59,313 nt of DNA from Gemmatimonadota bacterium. GTDB taxonomy: Bacteria > Gemmatimonadota > Gemmatimonadetes > Palauibacterales > KS3-K002. A program made the translations under genes and the position numbers. The notes beneath the pieces were generated by a model, which saw only the letters and a list, made by a program, of their open reading frames with translations, searched no databases and was not told the origin of the DNA. The stretch lies in assembly GCA_020350785.1 (NCBI GenBank), contig CP070722.1, forward strand, positions 863,843 to 923,155, given 5' to 3'. Positions 1 to 8,388 of the stretch are shown one piece after another. How positions within the stretch are numbered: the first letter of the stretch is position 1; each line of letters starts with the position of its first letter.

Positions 1-129
1 AATTCCTGTCGCAACCGAACGCACGCCGGGCACGTGTTCCGACAACACGGTAGGCCCACCGTCGAGATCGGTTCGGTACACCCTCTCGTCGAGCTGAACC
101 GTCACACCGGCCGAATGATCTCCAATCAT
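1..129 (-). CDS. M16 (insulinase-like) zinc peptidase, N-terminal fragment
   Basis: Reading the minus strand from an ATG at 129 gives an open frame that runs off the window edge after 43 codons. A GTG at 105 in the same frame is an alternative start. The peptide contains LDGGPTVLSEHVPGVRSV, which resembles the N-terminal strand of M16 processing peptidases (an L-x-N-G-hydrophobic-V start followed by P-x-V-x-S-V). M16 peptidases often follow pnp, which supports the call. The HxxEH zinc motif would lie outside the window, so catalytic competence cannot be judged. The frame begins about 30 bases after the pnp terminator, so it needs its own promoter. A TATAAG element sits only 7 bases before the ATG. 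Confidence 0.55.
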   Translation of the reverse strand, partial: MIGDHSAGVTVQLDERVYRTDLDGGPTVLSEHVPGVRSVATGI

Positions 130-158
130 CCGTTAACTTATATGGCTATTCTGGAGGC

Positions 159-194
159 AAAAAAGAGCCCGTCCCGGGCCTCCGGGACAGGCTC
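159..194 (-). terminator. Rho-independent terminator of the rimP-pnp operon
   Basis: On the minus strand a 13-position stem (165-177 with 182-194, one C-A mismatch, 4-base loop) is followed by six T residues (159-164). It lies 24 bases past the pnp stop, in the right orientation to end the operon. Confidence 0.9.
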
Positions 195-218
195 TCTCGA
201 TTGCCGCTCGCAGCGCCG

Positions 219-2336
219 TCATGACGCCTCGGCGCCCTCACGTTCCGCCGCTAGCGCCGCCCGGCGCGACAGGCGCATACGACCGCGTTCGTCGACCGAG
301 ATCAGCTTGACGCGAATAGTGTCTCCTCGCTTCACCACGTCCTCAGTCTTCTCGACGCGGCCATCCTCCAATTCCGATATGTGACACAACCCTTCTACGT
401 TGGGCAGTATCTCTACGAAGGCTCCAAACGATGTCGTGTTCTTGACCACTCCCTCGTAGATGACGCCCACCTCCGGCTCCTTGACGATCGACTCGATGAT
501 CTCGCGCGCCCGCTCGCCCGCCTCCCAGCTCACGGAAGATATCGTGATCAGGCCACTGTCTTCGATGTTGACCTCGGCTCCGGTCTCTTCCTCAATGCCG
601 CGGATCGTCTTACCCTTCGGGCCGATCACCTCCCCGATCTTCTCCGGATTGACCTGGAGCGTGATGATGCGAGGCGCCATCGGCGAGAGGCTGGTGCGCG
701 GCTGCGAGAGGGTCTTGTCCATTATGTCGAGTATATAGAAACGGGCCTCACGTGCCTGGCGCATTGCCTCCCGCATAAGCTCTGTGGAAAGGCCCTCGAT
801 CTTGATGTCCATCTGCACGGAAGTGATTCCCTTCCGCGTTCCAGCCACTTTGAAGTCCATGTCCCCAAGGTGGTCCTCAATACCCATAATGTCGGTCAGG
901 ATGACTACCCTGTCACCCTCCTTAATCAACCCCATGGCGACCCCGGCGCACCCCGCGCGAACCGGAACGCCTGCCTGCATCAGGGCCAGTGACCCACCAC
1001 AGACCGTAGCCATCGAGGACGAGCCGTTCGACTCGAGTATGTCACTGACGATCCGAATGGTGTATGGAAACTCCTCGTACGGCGGCAGCAACGGCTGCAA
1101 CGCACGTTCGGCCAATGCCCCATGGCCTATCTCGCGCCGCGAGGGGCCTCTGAAAGGGCGAACCTCGCCGACCGAGAACGGGGGGAAATTGTAGTGCAGC
1201 ATGAACGACTTCGAGGTCTCCTGAGAAACATCGATAGTGTCGATCCTCTGCTCATCTCTGCTCGTGCCCAGAGTCACGATGGCCAGAGCCTGCGTGCTAC
1301 CCCGCGTGAACAACGCCGAACCGTGCGTGCGCGGCAGCAGCCCGACCTCGCAGCCAATCTGACGAATGTCACCCGCAGCGCGGCCGTCGACACGCTCGCC
1401 CTTGTCGAGTATTTGCCTTCGCAACGTCTCATACTCGATGTCATCGATCACCCGGTCGACCTGGTCCGCGTAGTCTTCGATCTCCTCCTGAAACGGCTCC
1501 GCGACTTCGGTCGTGATGTCCTCGCGCAACGCCGACAGCGCCGCGTTCCGCTCCTCCTTGTTCGGCAGGTTGAGAGCCTCGTCCACACGCATGGCCGCGA
1601 GTTGGTTCACACGACTGGCCAGCTCTTCGTGGATCGCCGCCGGTGCCCACTCCATCTTCGGCTTCGCCAACGGCCCGACAAGTTCTCTCTGTATGGCGAC
1701 CAGCTCGCGGATTCCCGCGTGCGCGAATTCCAGAGCATCGATGAACTCGTCCTCGCTGATCTCGAGAGCCCCACCCTCGACCATGACGATCGAGTCCTGA
1801 GACCCCGAGACCACGATATCGACATCCGAGAACTCGAGCTGTTGGAACGTGGGGTTGAGTACCCACTCCCCGTCGAGCCGACCCACACGGACGGCAGCGA
1901 TTGGATAGGGAAAGGGCACGCTCGATATGTTCAGAGCCGCCGAGGCCCCGATGAGACCCAGCACGTCTGCATCGTTCTCCTGATCGGCCGATAGGATGTA
2001 GATGACCACCTGCGTCTCGTTTTGGAACCCCTGAGGGAACAGCGGCCTGATCGACCGGTCGATCTGCCTGGCCGAGAGAATCTCTTTCTCGCTGGGCCGC
2101 CCCTCCCGCTTGAAGAAGCCGCCGGGGATTTTTCCGGCAGCGTAGCTCTTCTCACGATACTCTACCGTGAGTGGAAAGAATGGCAGCTTCGTCGGTCTCT
2201 TGTCAGCCACCACGGTGGCGAGGATGGCCGTCTCGCCGAACTGTACCAGCACGGACCCGTCCGCCTGGCGTGCCATCCGGCCAGACTCCAGTATCAGTGT
2301 CCGACCGGCGAATTTACGCTCGATCATTGTTGCCAT
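219..2336 (-). CDS. pnp: Polyribonucleotide nucleotidyltransferase (PNPase)
   Basis: PNPase degrades RNA 3' to 5' by phosphorolysis and is a core enzyme of mRNA turnover. The 705-residue product has the usual order: two RNase PH-like domains joined by an all-helical region, a KH domain with the GPKG loop, and a C-terminal S1 domain (IYEGVVKNTTSFGAFVEILP). The second PH domain carries GDMDFKVAGT and QMDIKIEG, which hold the two conserved aspartates of the E. coli active site. An in-frame TTG at 2372 would add 12 residues. The ATG at 2336 is preferred because MIERKFAGRTL fits the family start and an AGG lies upstream. It is the last gene of the rimP operon, directly after rpsO, an arrangement conserved in many bacteria. 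Confidence 0.97.
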   Translation of the reverse strand: MATMIERKFAGRTLILESGRMARQADGSVLVQFGETAILATVVADKRPTKLPFFPLTVEYREKSYAAGKIPGGFFKREGRPSEKEILSARQIDRSIRPLFPQGFQNETQVVIYILSADQENDADVLGLIGASAALNISSVPFPYPIAAVRVGRLDGEWVLNPTFQQLEFSDVDIVVSGSQDSIVMVEGGALEISEDEFIDALEFAHAGIRELVAIQRELVGPLAKPKMEWAPAAIHEELASRVNQLAAMRVDEALNLPNKEERNAALSALREDITTEVAEPFQEEIEDYADQVDRVIDDIEYETLRRQILDKGERVDGRAAGDIRQIGCEVGLLPRTHGSALFTRGSTQALAIVTLGTSRDEQRIDTIDVSQETSKSFMLHYNFPPFSVGEVRPFRGPSRREIGHGALAERALQPLLPPYEEFPYTIRIVSDILESNGSSSMATVCGGSLALMQAGVPVRAGCAGVAMGLIKEGDRVVILTDIMGIEDHLGDMDFKVAGTRKGITSVQMDIKIEGLSTELMREAMRQAREARFYILDIMDKTLSQPRTSLSPMAPRIITLQVNPEKIGEVIGPKGKTIRGIEEETGAEVNIEDSGLITISSVSWEAGERAREIIESIVKEPEVGVIYEGVVKNTTSFGAFVEILPNVEGLCHISELEDGRVEKTEDVVKRGDTIRVKLISVDERGRMRLSRRAALAAEREGAEAS

Positions 2337-2379
2337 AGTTGCCGTTACCTGAATTGTTGATACGATTGTCAATCAAAGA

Positions 2380-2402
2380 CCCCCGGGCACCATCGCCGGG
2401 GG
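2380..2402 (-). terminator. Hairpin between rpsO and pnp
   Basis: On the minus strand a 7-bp G/C-only stem (2396-2402 with 2380-2386, 9-base loop) is followed by TCTTTGATTG, a weak U-tract. It sits 8 bases after the rpsO stop. In E. coli the rpsO-pnp junction holds an attenuating terminator and an RNase III site. This hairpin could play a similar part, but it is too short to be an obvious RNase III substrate. Confidence 0.55.
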
Positions 2403-2409
2403 GCTTCGA

Positions 2410-2679
2410 CTATCCGCGCAGGCCCAAATCCTGGGTGAGCTGCCGATATGCTTCGGGATCGGTGCGGTTGAGATAGCGAAGAAGACGCCGCCGCTTACCC
2501 ACCCACTTGAGCAATCCCAAGCGGCCGTGGTGGTCCTTCGGATACACCCGCAAGTGCTCGGTCAGGTCGGCTATCCGTTGGGTGAGCAGCGCAATCTGTA
2601 CGGAGGTCGAACCTCGATCTTTCTCGTGCTTCCGATACTTCGCGATGAGCGCTTCCCGCTCGTCCTTCGTTATCACCAT
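2410..2679 (-). CDS. rpsO: 30S ribosomal protein S15
   Basis: This 89-residue protein matches S15 over its whole length. It has the start [20 protein letters not shown], the conserved [14 protein letters not shown] segment and [14 protein letters not shown] near the end, which contact the 16S rRNA central domain. S15 is a primary binder that nucleates assembly of the 30S platform. It lies between ribF and pnp, as expected. The 79-base gap upstream contains a small GC hairpin and could hold an S15 autoregulatory element. Confidence 0.98.
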   Translation of the reverse strand: MVITKDEREALIAKYRKHEKDRGSTSVQIALLTQRIADLTEHLRVYPKDHHGRLGLLKWVGKRRRLLRYLNRTDPEAYRQLTQDLGLRG

Positions 2680-2699
2680 GCTTACCTGCTACTCTCTTA

Positions 2700-2712
2700 C
2701 CGGGCCACCCGG
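2700..2712 (-). promoter_or_regulatory. Small GC hairpin in the rpsO leader
   Basis: A 5-bp CCGGG/CCCGG stem with a three-base loop lies about 20 bases upstream of the rpsO start. It is flanked by further GC-rich sequence able to pair (GGCCGGTGCC on the minus strand). S15 represses its own translation through structured leaders in several phyla. Whether this is such a site is not decidable from one sequence. Confidence 0.25.
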
Positions 2713-2758
2713 CACCGGCCTGTAGTCTGCTTTACTCTTCCTGTATAGACTTGCAATT

Positions 2759-3751
2759 CTAGTCGAAATCCCCGCCTCTGTAAAGGTCGCCCCCCCGGCG
2801 GCTGAAGTACTCCATCGCCGCCTCCCGATCCCTCTTCATCTGCTCCACCAGCTGCGCGGAAGAGCCGAATGGCAGCACATCTCGCAGTCGTGTGAGGAAC
2901 TCGACGCGTACTTGCTCGCCGTAGAGATCACCGTCGAAATCCAGGAGGTGCAGTTCGATCGACGGTGGCGAGCCGCGGAAGGTCGGCCGCGGCCCCAAGT
3001 GCAGCAAGCCGATACCCTGGAGGCCCCTGAAGGTGGCCCGCACCGCATAGATACCCTGGCTGGGCAACAGCTTGTCGCCATGCGCAACGGCCACGTTGGC
3101 CGTGGCGAAGCCCAGCGTCCGACCCCGACCTTCACCGTGTACCACTACACCGGACAGCGAGTAAGGACGCCCCAGCCCCTGAGCAGCCCGTTCCACCGCC
3201 CCTTCAGTCAGAGCCTGTCGTATGCGACTCGATGAGATCGCCTGACCATCCATCAGCTCCGGCTCTTTGATCTCCACTTCAAAGCCACGACGAGCGCCGA
3301 TCCTGCGCATGGTCTCGGCATCGCCCTGGCGGCCCCTGCCGAAACCGTGATCATAGCCCACGACCAGATACCGCAGGCCCAACCGGGCGAGCAGAACCTC
3401 GTGGACGAACTCATCAGGCAGATACAGCGAGAGAGACCGCGTGAAGCTCAAGAAAACAGCGTAGTCGATTCCGGAAAGCGTCAGAATCTCTTTCTTCTCG
3501 TTCGGTGTGGTCAGCAAACGCGGTGCCAACTCCGGACGAACCACTTTCAAGGGATGCGGATCGAAGGTGACGAGGACGCTGAGCAGTCCATCCCTCTGCG
3601 CGACCTCGCAAAGCCGCTGCAGTACCGCCCAATGACCGCGATGAACGCCATCAAAGGTCCCAACCGTGATGGCCGTGCCTCTCTCATGCGGAGGCAAACC
3701 ACCGGATCCTGAAACCCGATCGGTCGACACGTCCATCGCAGGCCCGATCAA
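2759..3751 (-). CDS. ribF: Bifunctional riboflavin kinase / FAD synthetase
   Basis: RibF phosphorylates riboflavin to FMN and adenylates FMN to FAD in the cytoplasm. The N-terminal nucleotidyltransferase half has GTFDGVHRGH (about residues 27-36) and the ISSSRIR motif near residue 170. The C-terminal kinase half begins near residue 190 and has GRTLGFATANV, a variant of the family's GRxLGFPTAN with Ala for Pro. The first codon is a TTG at 3751 that overlaps the truB stop (TTGA). An ATG at 3736 is a possible alternative and would remove five residues. The 330-residue length is normal. Its place between truB and rpsO is common. Confidence 0.96.
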   Translation of the reverse strand: MIGPAMDVSTDRVSGSGGLPPHERGTAITVGTFDGVHRGHWAVLQRLCEVAQRDGLLSVLVTFDPHPLKVVRPELAPRLLTTPNEKKEILTLSGIDYAVFLSFTRSLSLYLPDEFVHEVLLARLGLRYLVVGYDHGFGRGRQGDAETMRRIGARRGFEVEIKEPELMDGQAISSSRIRQALTEGAVERAAQGLGRPYSLSGVVVHGEGRGRTLGFATANVAVAHGDKLLPSQGIYAVRATFRGLQGIGLLHLGPRPTFRGSPPSIELHLLDFDGDLYGEQVRVEFLTRLRDVLPFGSSAQLVEQMKRDREAAMEYFSRRGGDLYRGGDFD

Positions 3752-4638
3752 CCCGTCGACGTCGCGAAAACTTTCTTGGGCCAGAGTCGTCCCTCGCTCA
3801 CTCGGCCAATCGCTAGCAAGCGATCGGCAGCGTGGATCGCCACCGGGCCATCGATCTCCTGGCCCTCCCCCCAGTCCAGCGCGCCGCCCTGTATCAGCCG
3901 ATCGCCGGCTTCACGGTCGACTTCCACTCGCGGCAGGTGTGCCACTGCATCGGTTGCCGGCATCAAATGTGCCGAGATCTCAGCGGCGCTGGTGTCAGCC
4001 CCTACGACCAGCGCGTCCTCGACCCGGAATTCGCCCACCTGCACGCGCCGCATCTGGGCGAGGTGCGCACCAACTCCCCGGGCCTCACCGAGATCCCGTG
4101 CCACTGCGCGGATGTACGTACCGCCCGAGCACTCGATCTCGAAATGCAGATCCGGTAGCGCCAGCCCCTGCAGGTCGAAACGCCTGATCTCGACCTGCCG
4201 CGCCTGCAGCACCGGTTGCAAGCCGGCCCTAGCCAAAGCGTAGGCCCGCCTTCCTTTCAGCTTCTTTGCGGAGTAATCCGGGGGACGCTGCTCGATCTTC
4301 CCGACCTGCACCCTCGCAGCCTCCTCGACCTCGGCCAGGGACAACCTCCGCCACTCCTCGCTGCTGTCGATGACGCGCCCCGTCCGGTCGCCGGTATCCG
4401 TCACCGCACCCAAGCGGACGACGCCCCTGTAGATCTTGGGCAGCCCGGCCACGTATTCTGCGAGACGCGTCACCCAGCCGAGGCAGAGGATCAGCAAGCC
4501 GCTGGCGAAGGGGTCGAGCGTGCCCGTGTGGCCCACACGGCGCACTCCGCAGATGCTTCGGACCATGTCCACGACGTCGTGCGATGTCGGACCTTCCGGC
4601 TTGTCGGCGAGCAACAGTCCAAGAAACTCACCCTTCAT
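3748..4638 (-). CDS. truB: tRNA pseudouridine-55 synthase TruB
   Basis: TruB makes pseudouridine 55 in the T-loop of tRNAs. The ATG at 4638 is chosen because MKGEFLGLLLADKPEGPTSH matches the family N-terminus. The longer open frame back to 4722 is only the overlap with rbfA. The catalytic aspartate is Asp42 in GHTGTLDPFASG, followed by the YRG and SAKKLKGRRAYALAR substrate-binding segments. A C-terminal PUA-like region follows (ALDWGEG, then IHAADRLLAIGRV). The start overlaps the rbfA end by 11 bases, suggesting coupled translation. About 296 residues, the usual size. Confidence 0.97.
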   Translation of the reverse strand: MKGEFLGLLLADKPEGPTSHDVVDMVRSICGVRRVGHTGTLDPFASGLLILCLGWVTRLAEYVAGLPKIYRGVVRLGAVTDTGDRTGRVIDSSEEWRRLSLAEVEEAARVQVGKIEQRPPDYSAKKLKGRRAYALARAGLQPVLQARQVEIRRFDLQGLALPDLHFEIECSGGTYIRAVARDLGEARGVGAHLAQMRRVQVGEFRVEDALVVGADTSAAEISAHLMPATDAVAHLPRVEVDREAGDRLIQGGALDWGEGQEIDGPVAIHAADRLLAIGRVSEGRLWPKKVFATSTG

Positions 4639-5008
4639 CACCGCCCCCTGGCTCCCCCTCCTCGCCTTTGACCTCGGCCAACAGCTGGTGGATTCGCGCC
4701 GCACGCTCCTGAGTACGGTCAAGCACGAATCGCAGTTCCGGCGCCCGGCGGATGCGTAGCTCCCGCCCTAACCGCGAGCGCAGGAAGCCGGCGGCGCTGG
4801 TGAGCCCCTTCAAAGTCTCAGCCTTCTCAGCCTCATCGCCCGGTGCCTGGACATAGACTGTGGCATACTTGAGATCCGAGCTCACCTCGACATCGCTGAC
4901 CGTAACCAGGCCAACCCGCGTGTCTTTCACCTCCCGCTGGAGCAATTGAGAAATCTCCTCGCGGAGTAGCCGAGCCAATCGCTGAGTTCGGGAATACTCT
5001 TTGGCCAT
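4628..5008 (-). CDS. rbfA: 30S ribosome-binding factor A
   Basis: RbfA is a KH-like factor needed for late 30S maturation and for growth in the cold. The 126-residue protein begins MAKEYSRTQRLARLLREEIS and carries the typical VSDVEVSSDLKYATVYV and RAPELRFVLDRT strands. The C-terminus ends in a Gly/Glu-rich tail. It follows infB and ylxP, the classic order. The 93 bases upstream, between ylxP and rbfA, contain an 8-bp GC hairpin (one G-U pair) without a U-tract. Confidence 0.96.
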   Translation of the reverse strand: MAKEYSRTQRLARLLREEISQLLQREVKDTRVGLVTVSDVEVSSDLKYATVYVQAPGDEAEKAETLKGLTSAAGFLRSRLGRELRIRRAPELRFVLDRTQERAARIHQLLAEVKGEEGEPGGGDEG

Positions 5009-5101
5009 ACAAGAAGCGTCTATACCTGCGTGTGCGAGGGCCGGCGGCTTTCACACCCAAGGCGTGTACGCGCCCACCGTTGGCGGGCGTCATCGCCGGT
5101 T

Positions 5102-5383
5102 CTAGAAGAAGTAGGTAACGCTGTCGATGATCCTGACACGGGCATCCGCTGCGACAAGCGCGTCCGCCCGGCTGAGCACCTGTTGAGCCCTTTGTTGGTC
5201 GGAAGACACCGTGGCAGCGCAAAGCTCCGCCCGCTGCCATCTGTCCTGGTACTTGGTCTCGGCCACCGCGACATTGTGCCGGTTACGCAGCCTGTCCTTC
5301 AGGCTACGCAAGACGGCTCGCTTCTCTTTCAACGATGCACAGCCGTCTAGGTGAAGCTCCCACGCGATAGCGCCGACTATCAC
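5102..5383 (-). CDS. ylxP: DUF503 family protein (YlxP-like)
   Basis: This 93-residue protein matches the DUF503/YlxP family. The first strand is MIVGAIAWELHLDGCASLKE, then KEKRAVLRSLKDRLRNRHNVAVAE is split over the central helix, and the end is IIDSVTYFF. The family's role is unsettled; a link to ribosome function is inferred from its fixed place between infB and rbfA, seen in Firmicutes and here. The gene starts 17 bases after the infB stop. Confidence 0.88.
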   Translation of the reverse strand: MIVGAIAWELHLDGCASLKEKRAVLRSLKDRLRNRHNVAVAETKYQDRWQRAELCAATVSSDQQRAQQVLSRADALVAADARVRIIDSVTYFF

Positions 5384-5400
5384 GACAACTCAGAGATCTC

Positions 5401-8067
5401 TCAGTCGATCGGCGCCCCCACCGCGCCGTCGAGTTTGCGAGCGATCTTCTCCACGCGGAACGATTCCAGGATATCACCGACTTTGACATCGTTGAAGTTC
5501 TCGACCGCCATCCCGCACTCGTAGCCGGTCTTCACCTCCTTGACATCGTCCTTGAATCGCTTCAGGCTGGCAAGCCCCCCTTCGTAGATGACGATGTGCT
5601 CCCTCAGCACGCGTATCCGCGCGTTGCGTTCGATCACGCCGTTGCTGACGTAGCAGCCCGCGACTGTCCCTACCTTCGGCACCTTGAACAGCTGCCTAAC
5701 CTCGGCCACCCCCAGAATGACTTCTCTTTCCTCGGGGGCCAGCATGCCCTCGAGCGCGGCGCGCACCTCCTCAGTCGCCTCGTAGATGACGCGATAGGAT
5801 CGAATGTCAACGCCCTCACGTTCCGCAATCTCACGGGCTTTGCGGTCGGGGCGCACGTGGAAGCCTATGATTATCGACCCTGTCGTCTGAGCGAGTAGCA
5901 CGTCGGTTTCGTTGACAGCGCCGACCCCCCGGTGTATCACACGGACCTCGACCTCCTCCGTCGACAGGCGCTCGAGTTCGTCGGACAGAGCCTGGACCGA
6001 GCCATCGGTATCCCCCTTGATGATCAGCCCCAGCTGGGTCTTCTCACCGGCTTGCACCGCTTGGAAGATGTCCTCCAGCCGCGCAACGTGGCTCTTCCGC
6101 CGAATTTCCTTTTCGCGCTCTATCTGCTGGCGCTTCCCGGTGATCTCACGGGCACGCTCGTAGTCGAGGACGATGAGGCCGTCGCCAGCCTGTGGCACGC
6201 CCTCAAATCCCAGCACGCGCACCGGCATCCCCGGACCGCCCGACTCTAACGTGTGTCCGCGCTCATCGAGGAGGGCCCGGACCCGACCGGCGTAGACTCC
6301 GCAGACGAATCCGTCACCGACTTTCAAGCTGCCTTCCGCTACGAGGATCGTGGCCACTGGCCCCATACCTCTGTCCAGCTCCGCTTCGATCACGGTGCCC
6401 CGCGCCGGCACTGACGGGTCGGCTCTGATCTCGAGCATCTCCGCCTGCAGGAGCACCTTCTCAAGCAAGTCGTCGATGCCCTGACCGGTCTTCGCCGAGA
6501 TCTCCGAGCTCAGGACCTCTCCTCCGAAATCCTCGATCACCACTCCGTGCTCCAGCAGCTCCCGCTTGACTTTCGTCGGATTCGCCGCCGGCAGGTCGAT
6601 CTTGTTCACCGCAACGATGATCGGTTTTCCGGCGTTCTTGGCGTGGCTGATCGCCTCCCTCGTCTGAGGCATCACACCGTCGTCCGCCGCGACGACCAGA
6701 ATCACGATGTCGGTCACGTCGGCACCTCTGGCTCGCATGGCCGTGAAGGCGGCGTGGCCCGGAGTGTCGAGGAATGAGATGCTGCGGTCGTCACCCACGT
6801 TGACGAGGTATGCGCCGACGTGCTGAGTGATACCGCCAGCCTCACCGGCAATCACATTCGTCTTCCTGATGTAGTCAAGCAGTAAGGTCTTGCCGTGGTC
6901 TACGTGCCCCATGATGGTGACGACCGGCGGCCTCGGCGCTAACCGCTCCGGATCGGCCTCCACCACGTGCTCCAATTCGTCGGCACCGTACTCGTCCTCC
7001 CGAACCGCCTTGAACCCCAGCTCCTCGGTGATCAGATCGATCTGATCGAAATCGAGCCGCTGGTTGATGGTCACCATCATGCCGAGGTTCTTGAACGCCG
7101 AGGTGATGATCTCGTTGGCTGTCGCTCCCACGAGGTCCGAAAGTTCCCCGACCGTAAGGAATTCGGCGACGCGCACCGTCTTCCTCTCCTCTTCCAGCCG
7201 TTGCGCCTCCGCCTCATCACGCTCACGCTGATCGGTCGCCACATCCCGCCGACGGCGCCGTGTCGTGCCCGCGCTCTCCATCCGGGCGAGCGTCCGCTTG
7301 ATGTTCTCCTGCACCGCTTCCTGGTCGACGCGGGTGCGTTTCTTCTTCTTGCGAGTCCGCCGTCGGCGGCGCCCGTCCAAGGTGTACCCCTCGGCCTGGA
7401 TACGGACAACGCCTGCCGAGCGCGTCGCTTCGGACGGCTCCGGCGTCAAGGGCGCGATCGGCTTGGGCGGCGGCCGCCTCACCTCCAAGACTGGCCTCTC
7501 CACCACCTCAACCGCCGGCTCGGGTTCTTCTGGACGCGGCGGCTCGGGCGCCGCCTCCGCCGTGGCGGGCTCGCCGACCGCAACCGCTCCTTCGACCTCC
7601 GCGACGTCGGGCTCCGCATCCGCGGCGGTCGACTCGGCATCCGCCACCACCGCAACCTCGACTTCGTCGGTTGCCGTCAACGCTTCGGCCATCCTACCCG
7701 TCGGCGCCAGCTCGGCTTCCACCTTCCCCGCGATCTCAGCTGGGCTCAGCCCCGCTTCGGCGGCAAGCACCACTTCCGCTTCCCCGGCCTGAGCCTCGGC
7801 CGCGACCTCCATCGCCTCCAGCTCGGGCTCCGGCTTCTCGATCGCGCGGCGACGCCGCCGGCGACGCAGGGCTGGCTCTTTCTCCACTGCCTTGTCCGGC
7901 CTGCGCTTGTCTCGCTCCAGCCGCGTCCGCGCACGCGCGACCTGACTATCATCGAGTGCCGACATGTGGCTGCGAACCGGAATATCCATCTTCCGCAGCC
8001 ACTGAATCAGCACTTCGCTCGTGACCTCGAACTCCCTAGCGAGCTCGTAGACCCGCATCTTCGCCAA
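5401..8067 (-). CDS. infB: Translation initiation factor IF-2
   Basis: IF-2 is the GTPase that positions fMet-tRNA on the 30S and promotes subunit joining. The 888-residue protein has an N-terminal IF2 helical module ([15 protein letters not shown]), then about 200 residues rich in Ala, Glu, Val and Pro with an Arg/Lys-rich block ([14 protein letters not shown]) near residue 235. The G domain starts near residue 380 with GHVDHGKT at 387-394, DTPGHAAFT and NKIDLP, followed by EF-Tu-like domains and the C-terminal fMet-tRNA domain. The long disordered N-terminus is typical of high-GC lineages. It is followed closely by ylxP. Confidence 0.97.
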   Translation of the reverse strand: MAKMRVYELAREFEVTSEVLIQWLRKMDIPVRSHMSALDDSQVARARTRLERDKRRPDKAVEKEPALRRRRRRRAIEKPEPELEAMEVAAEAQAGEAEVVLAAEAGLSPAEIAGKVEAELAPTGRMAEALTATDEVEVAVVADAESTAADAEPDVAEVEGAVAVGEPATAEAAPEPPRPEEPEPAVEVVERPVLEVRRPPPKPIAPLTPEPSEATRSAGVVRIQAEGYTLDGRRRRRTRKKKKRTRVDQEAVQENIKRTLARMESAGTTRRRRRDVATDQRERDEAEAQRLEEERKTVRVAEFLTVGELSDLVGATANEIITSAFKNLGMMVTINQRLDFDQIDLITEELGFKAVREDEYGADELEHVVEADPERLAPRPPVVTIMGHVDHGKTLLLDYIRKTNVIAGEAGGITQHVGAYLVNVGDDRSISFLDTPGHAAFTAMRARGADVTDIVILVVAADDGVMPQTREAISHAKNAGKPIIVAVNKIDLPAANPTKVKRELLEHGVVIEDFGGEVLSSEISAKTGQGIDDLLEKVLLQAEMLEIRADPSVPARGTVIEAELDRGMGPVATILVAEGSLKVGDGFVCGVYAGRVRALLDERGHTLESGGPGMPVRVLGFEGVPQAGDGLIVLDYERAREITGKRQQIEREKEIRRKSHVARLEDIFQAVQAGEKTQLGLIIKGDTDGSVQALSDELERLSTEEVEVRVIHRGVGAVNETDVLLAQTTGSIIIGFHVRPDRKAREIAEREGVDIRSYRVIYEATEEVRAALEGMLAPEEREVILGVAEVRQLFKVPKVGTVAGCYVSNGVIERNARIRVLREHIVIYEGGLASLKRFKDDVKEVKTGYECGMAVENFNDVKVGDILESFRVEKIARKLDGAVGAPID

Positions 8068-8078
8068 AGGAACTCCTC

Positions 8079-8387
8079 CTAGCCCTCAACTTCCGCTGCC
8101 AACTCCAACACTCGTTTACCGAGCGACTCGTCTGTCAGCGCCAGGGCCACGATGCGTTCGCGTCCTAGCGCCTCTCCCAGGCGATCACCGTCCAGCACTC
8201 TCACGTGTGGCAACCTTTTCGCAGCTGCCAACCGACTCAAACGGCGGCGCACGTTCTCCGGTGCGTCCCCGGCAATCACCACGACGGTCGCCTCCGCGGA
8301 CCGGATCGCACTGATCACCGCGTCGGGACCGATCCGCAGGCGCCGCGCCCGCGCGGCTAGACCCAGACCAGATAGAAAACGGAGCAC
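8079..8387 (-). CDS. ylxQ: L7Ae/YlxQ-like RNA-binding protein
   Basis: This small protein of the L7Ae/L30e fold is most like YlxQ, a kink-turn RNA binder encoded between nusA and infB. A GTG start at 8387 gives 102 residues beginning MLRFLSGLGLAARARRL, which fits the family N-terminus. It follows the nusA stop by one base (TGAGGTG). A TTG at 8414 would add nine residues overlapping nusA. The core strand VVVIAGDAPENVRRRL matches the family's hydrophobic strand and the following helix. The companion gene ylxR, often between nusA and ylxQ, is absent here. Confidence 0.85.
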   Translation of the reverse strand: MLRFLSGLGLAARARRLRIGPDAVISAIRSAEATVVVIAGDAPENVRRRLSRLAAAKRLPHVRVLDGDRLGEALGRERIVALALTDESLGKRVLELAAEVEG

Positions 8388-8388
8388 C

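Noticed and set aside
6967..8082. A 371-codon plus-strand frame within infB.
   Set aside because: Opposite the low-complexity N-terminus of IF-2; composition is a by-product of Ala/Glu-rich coding.
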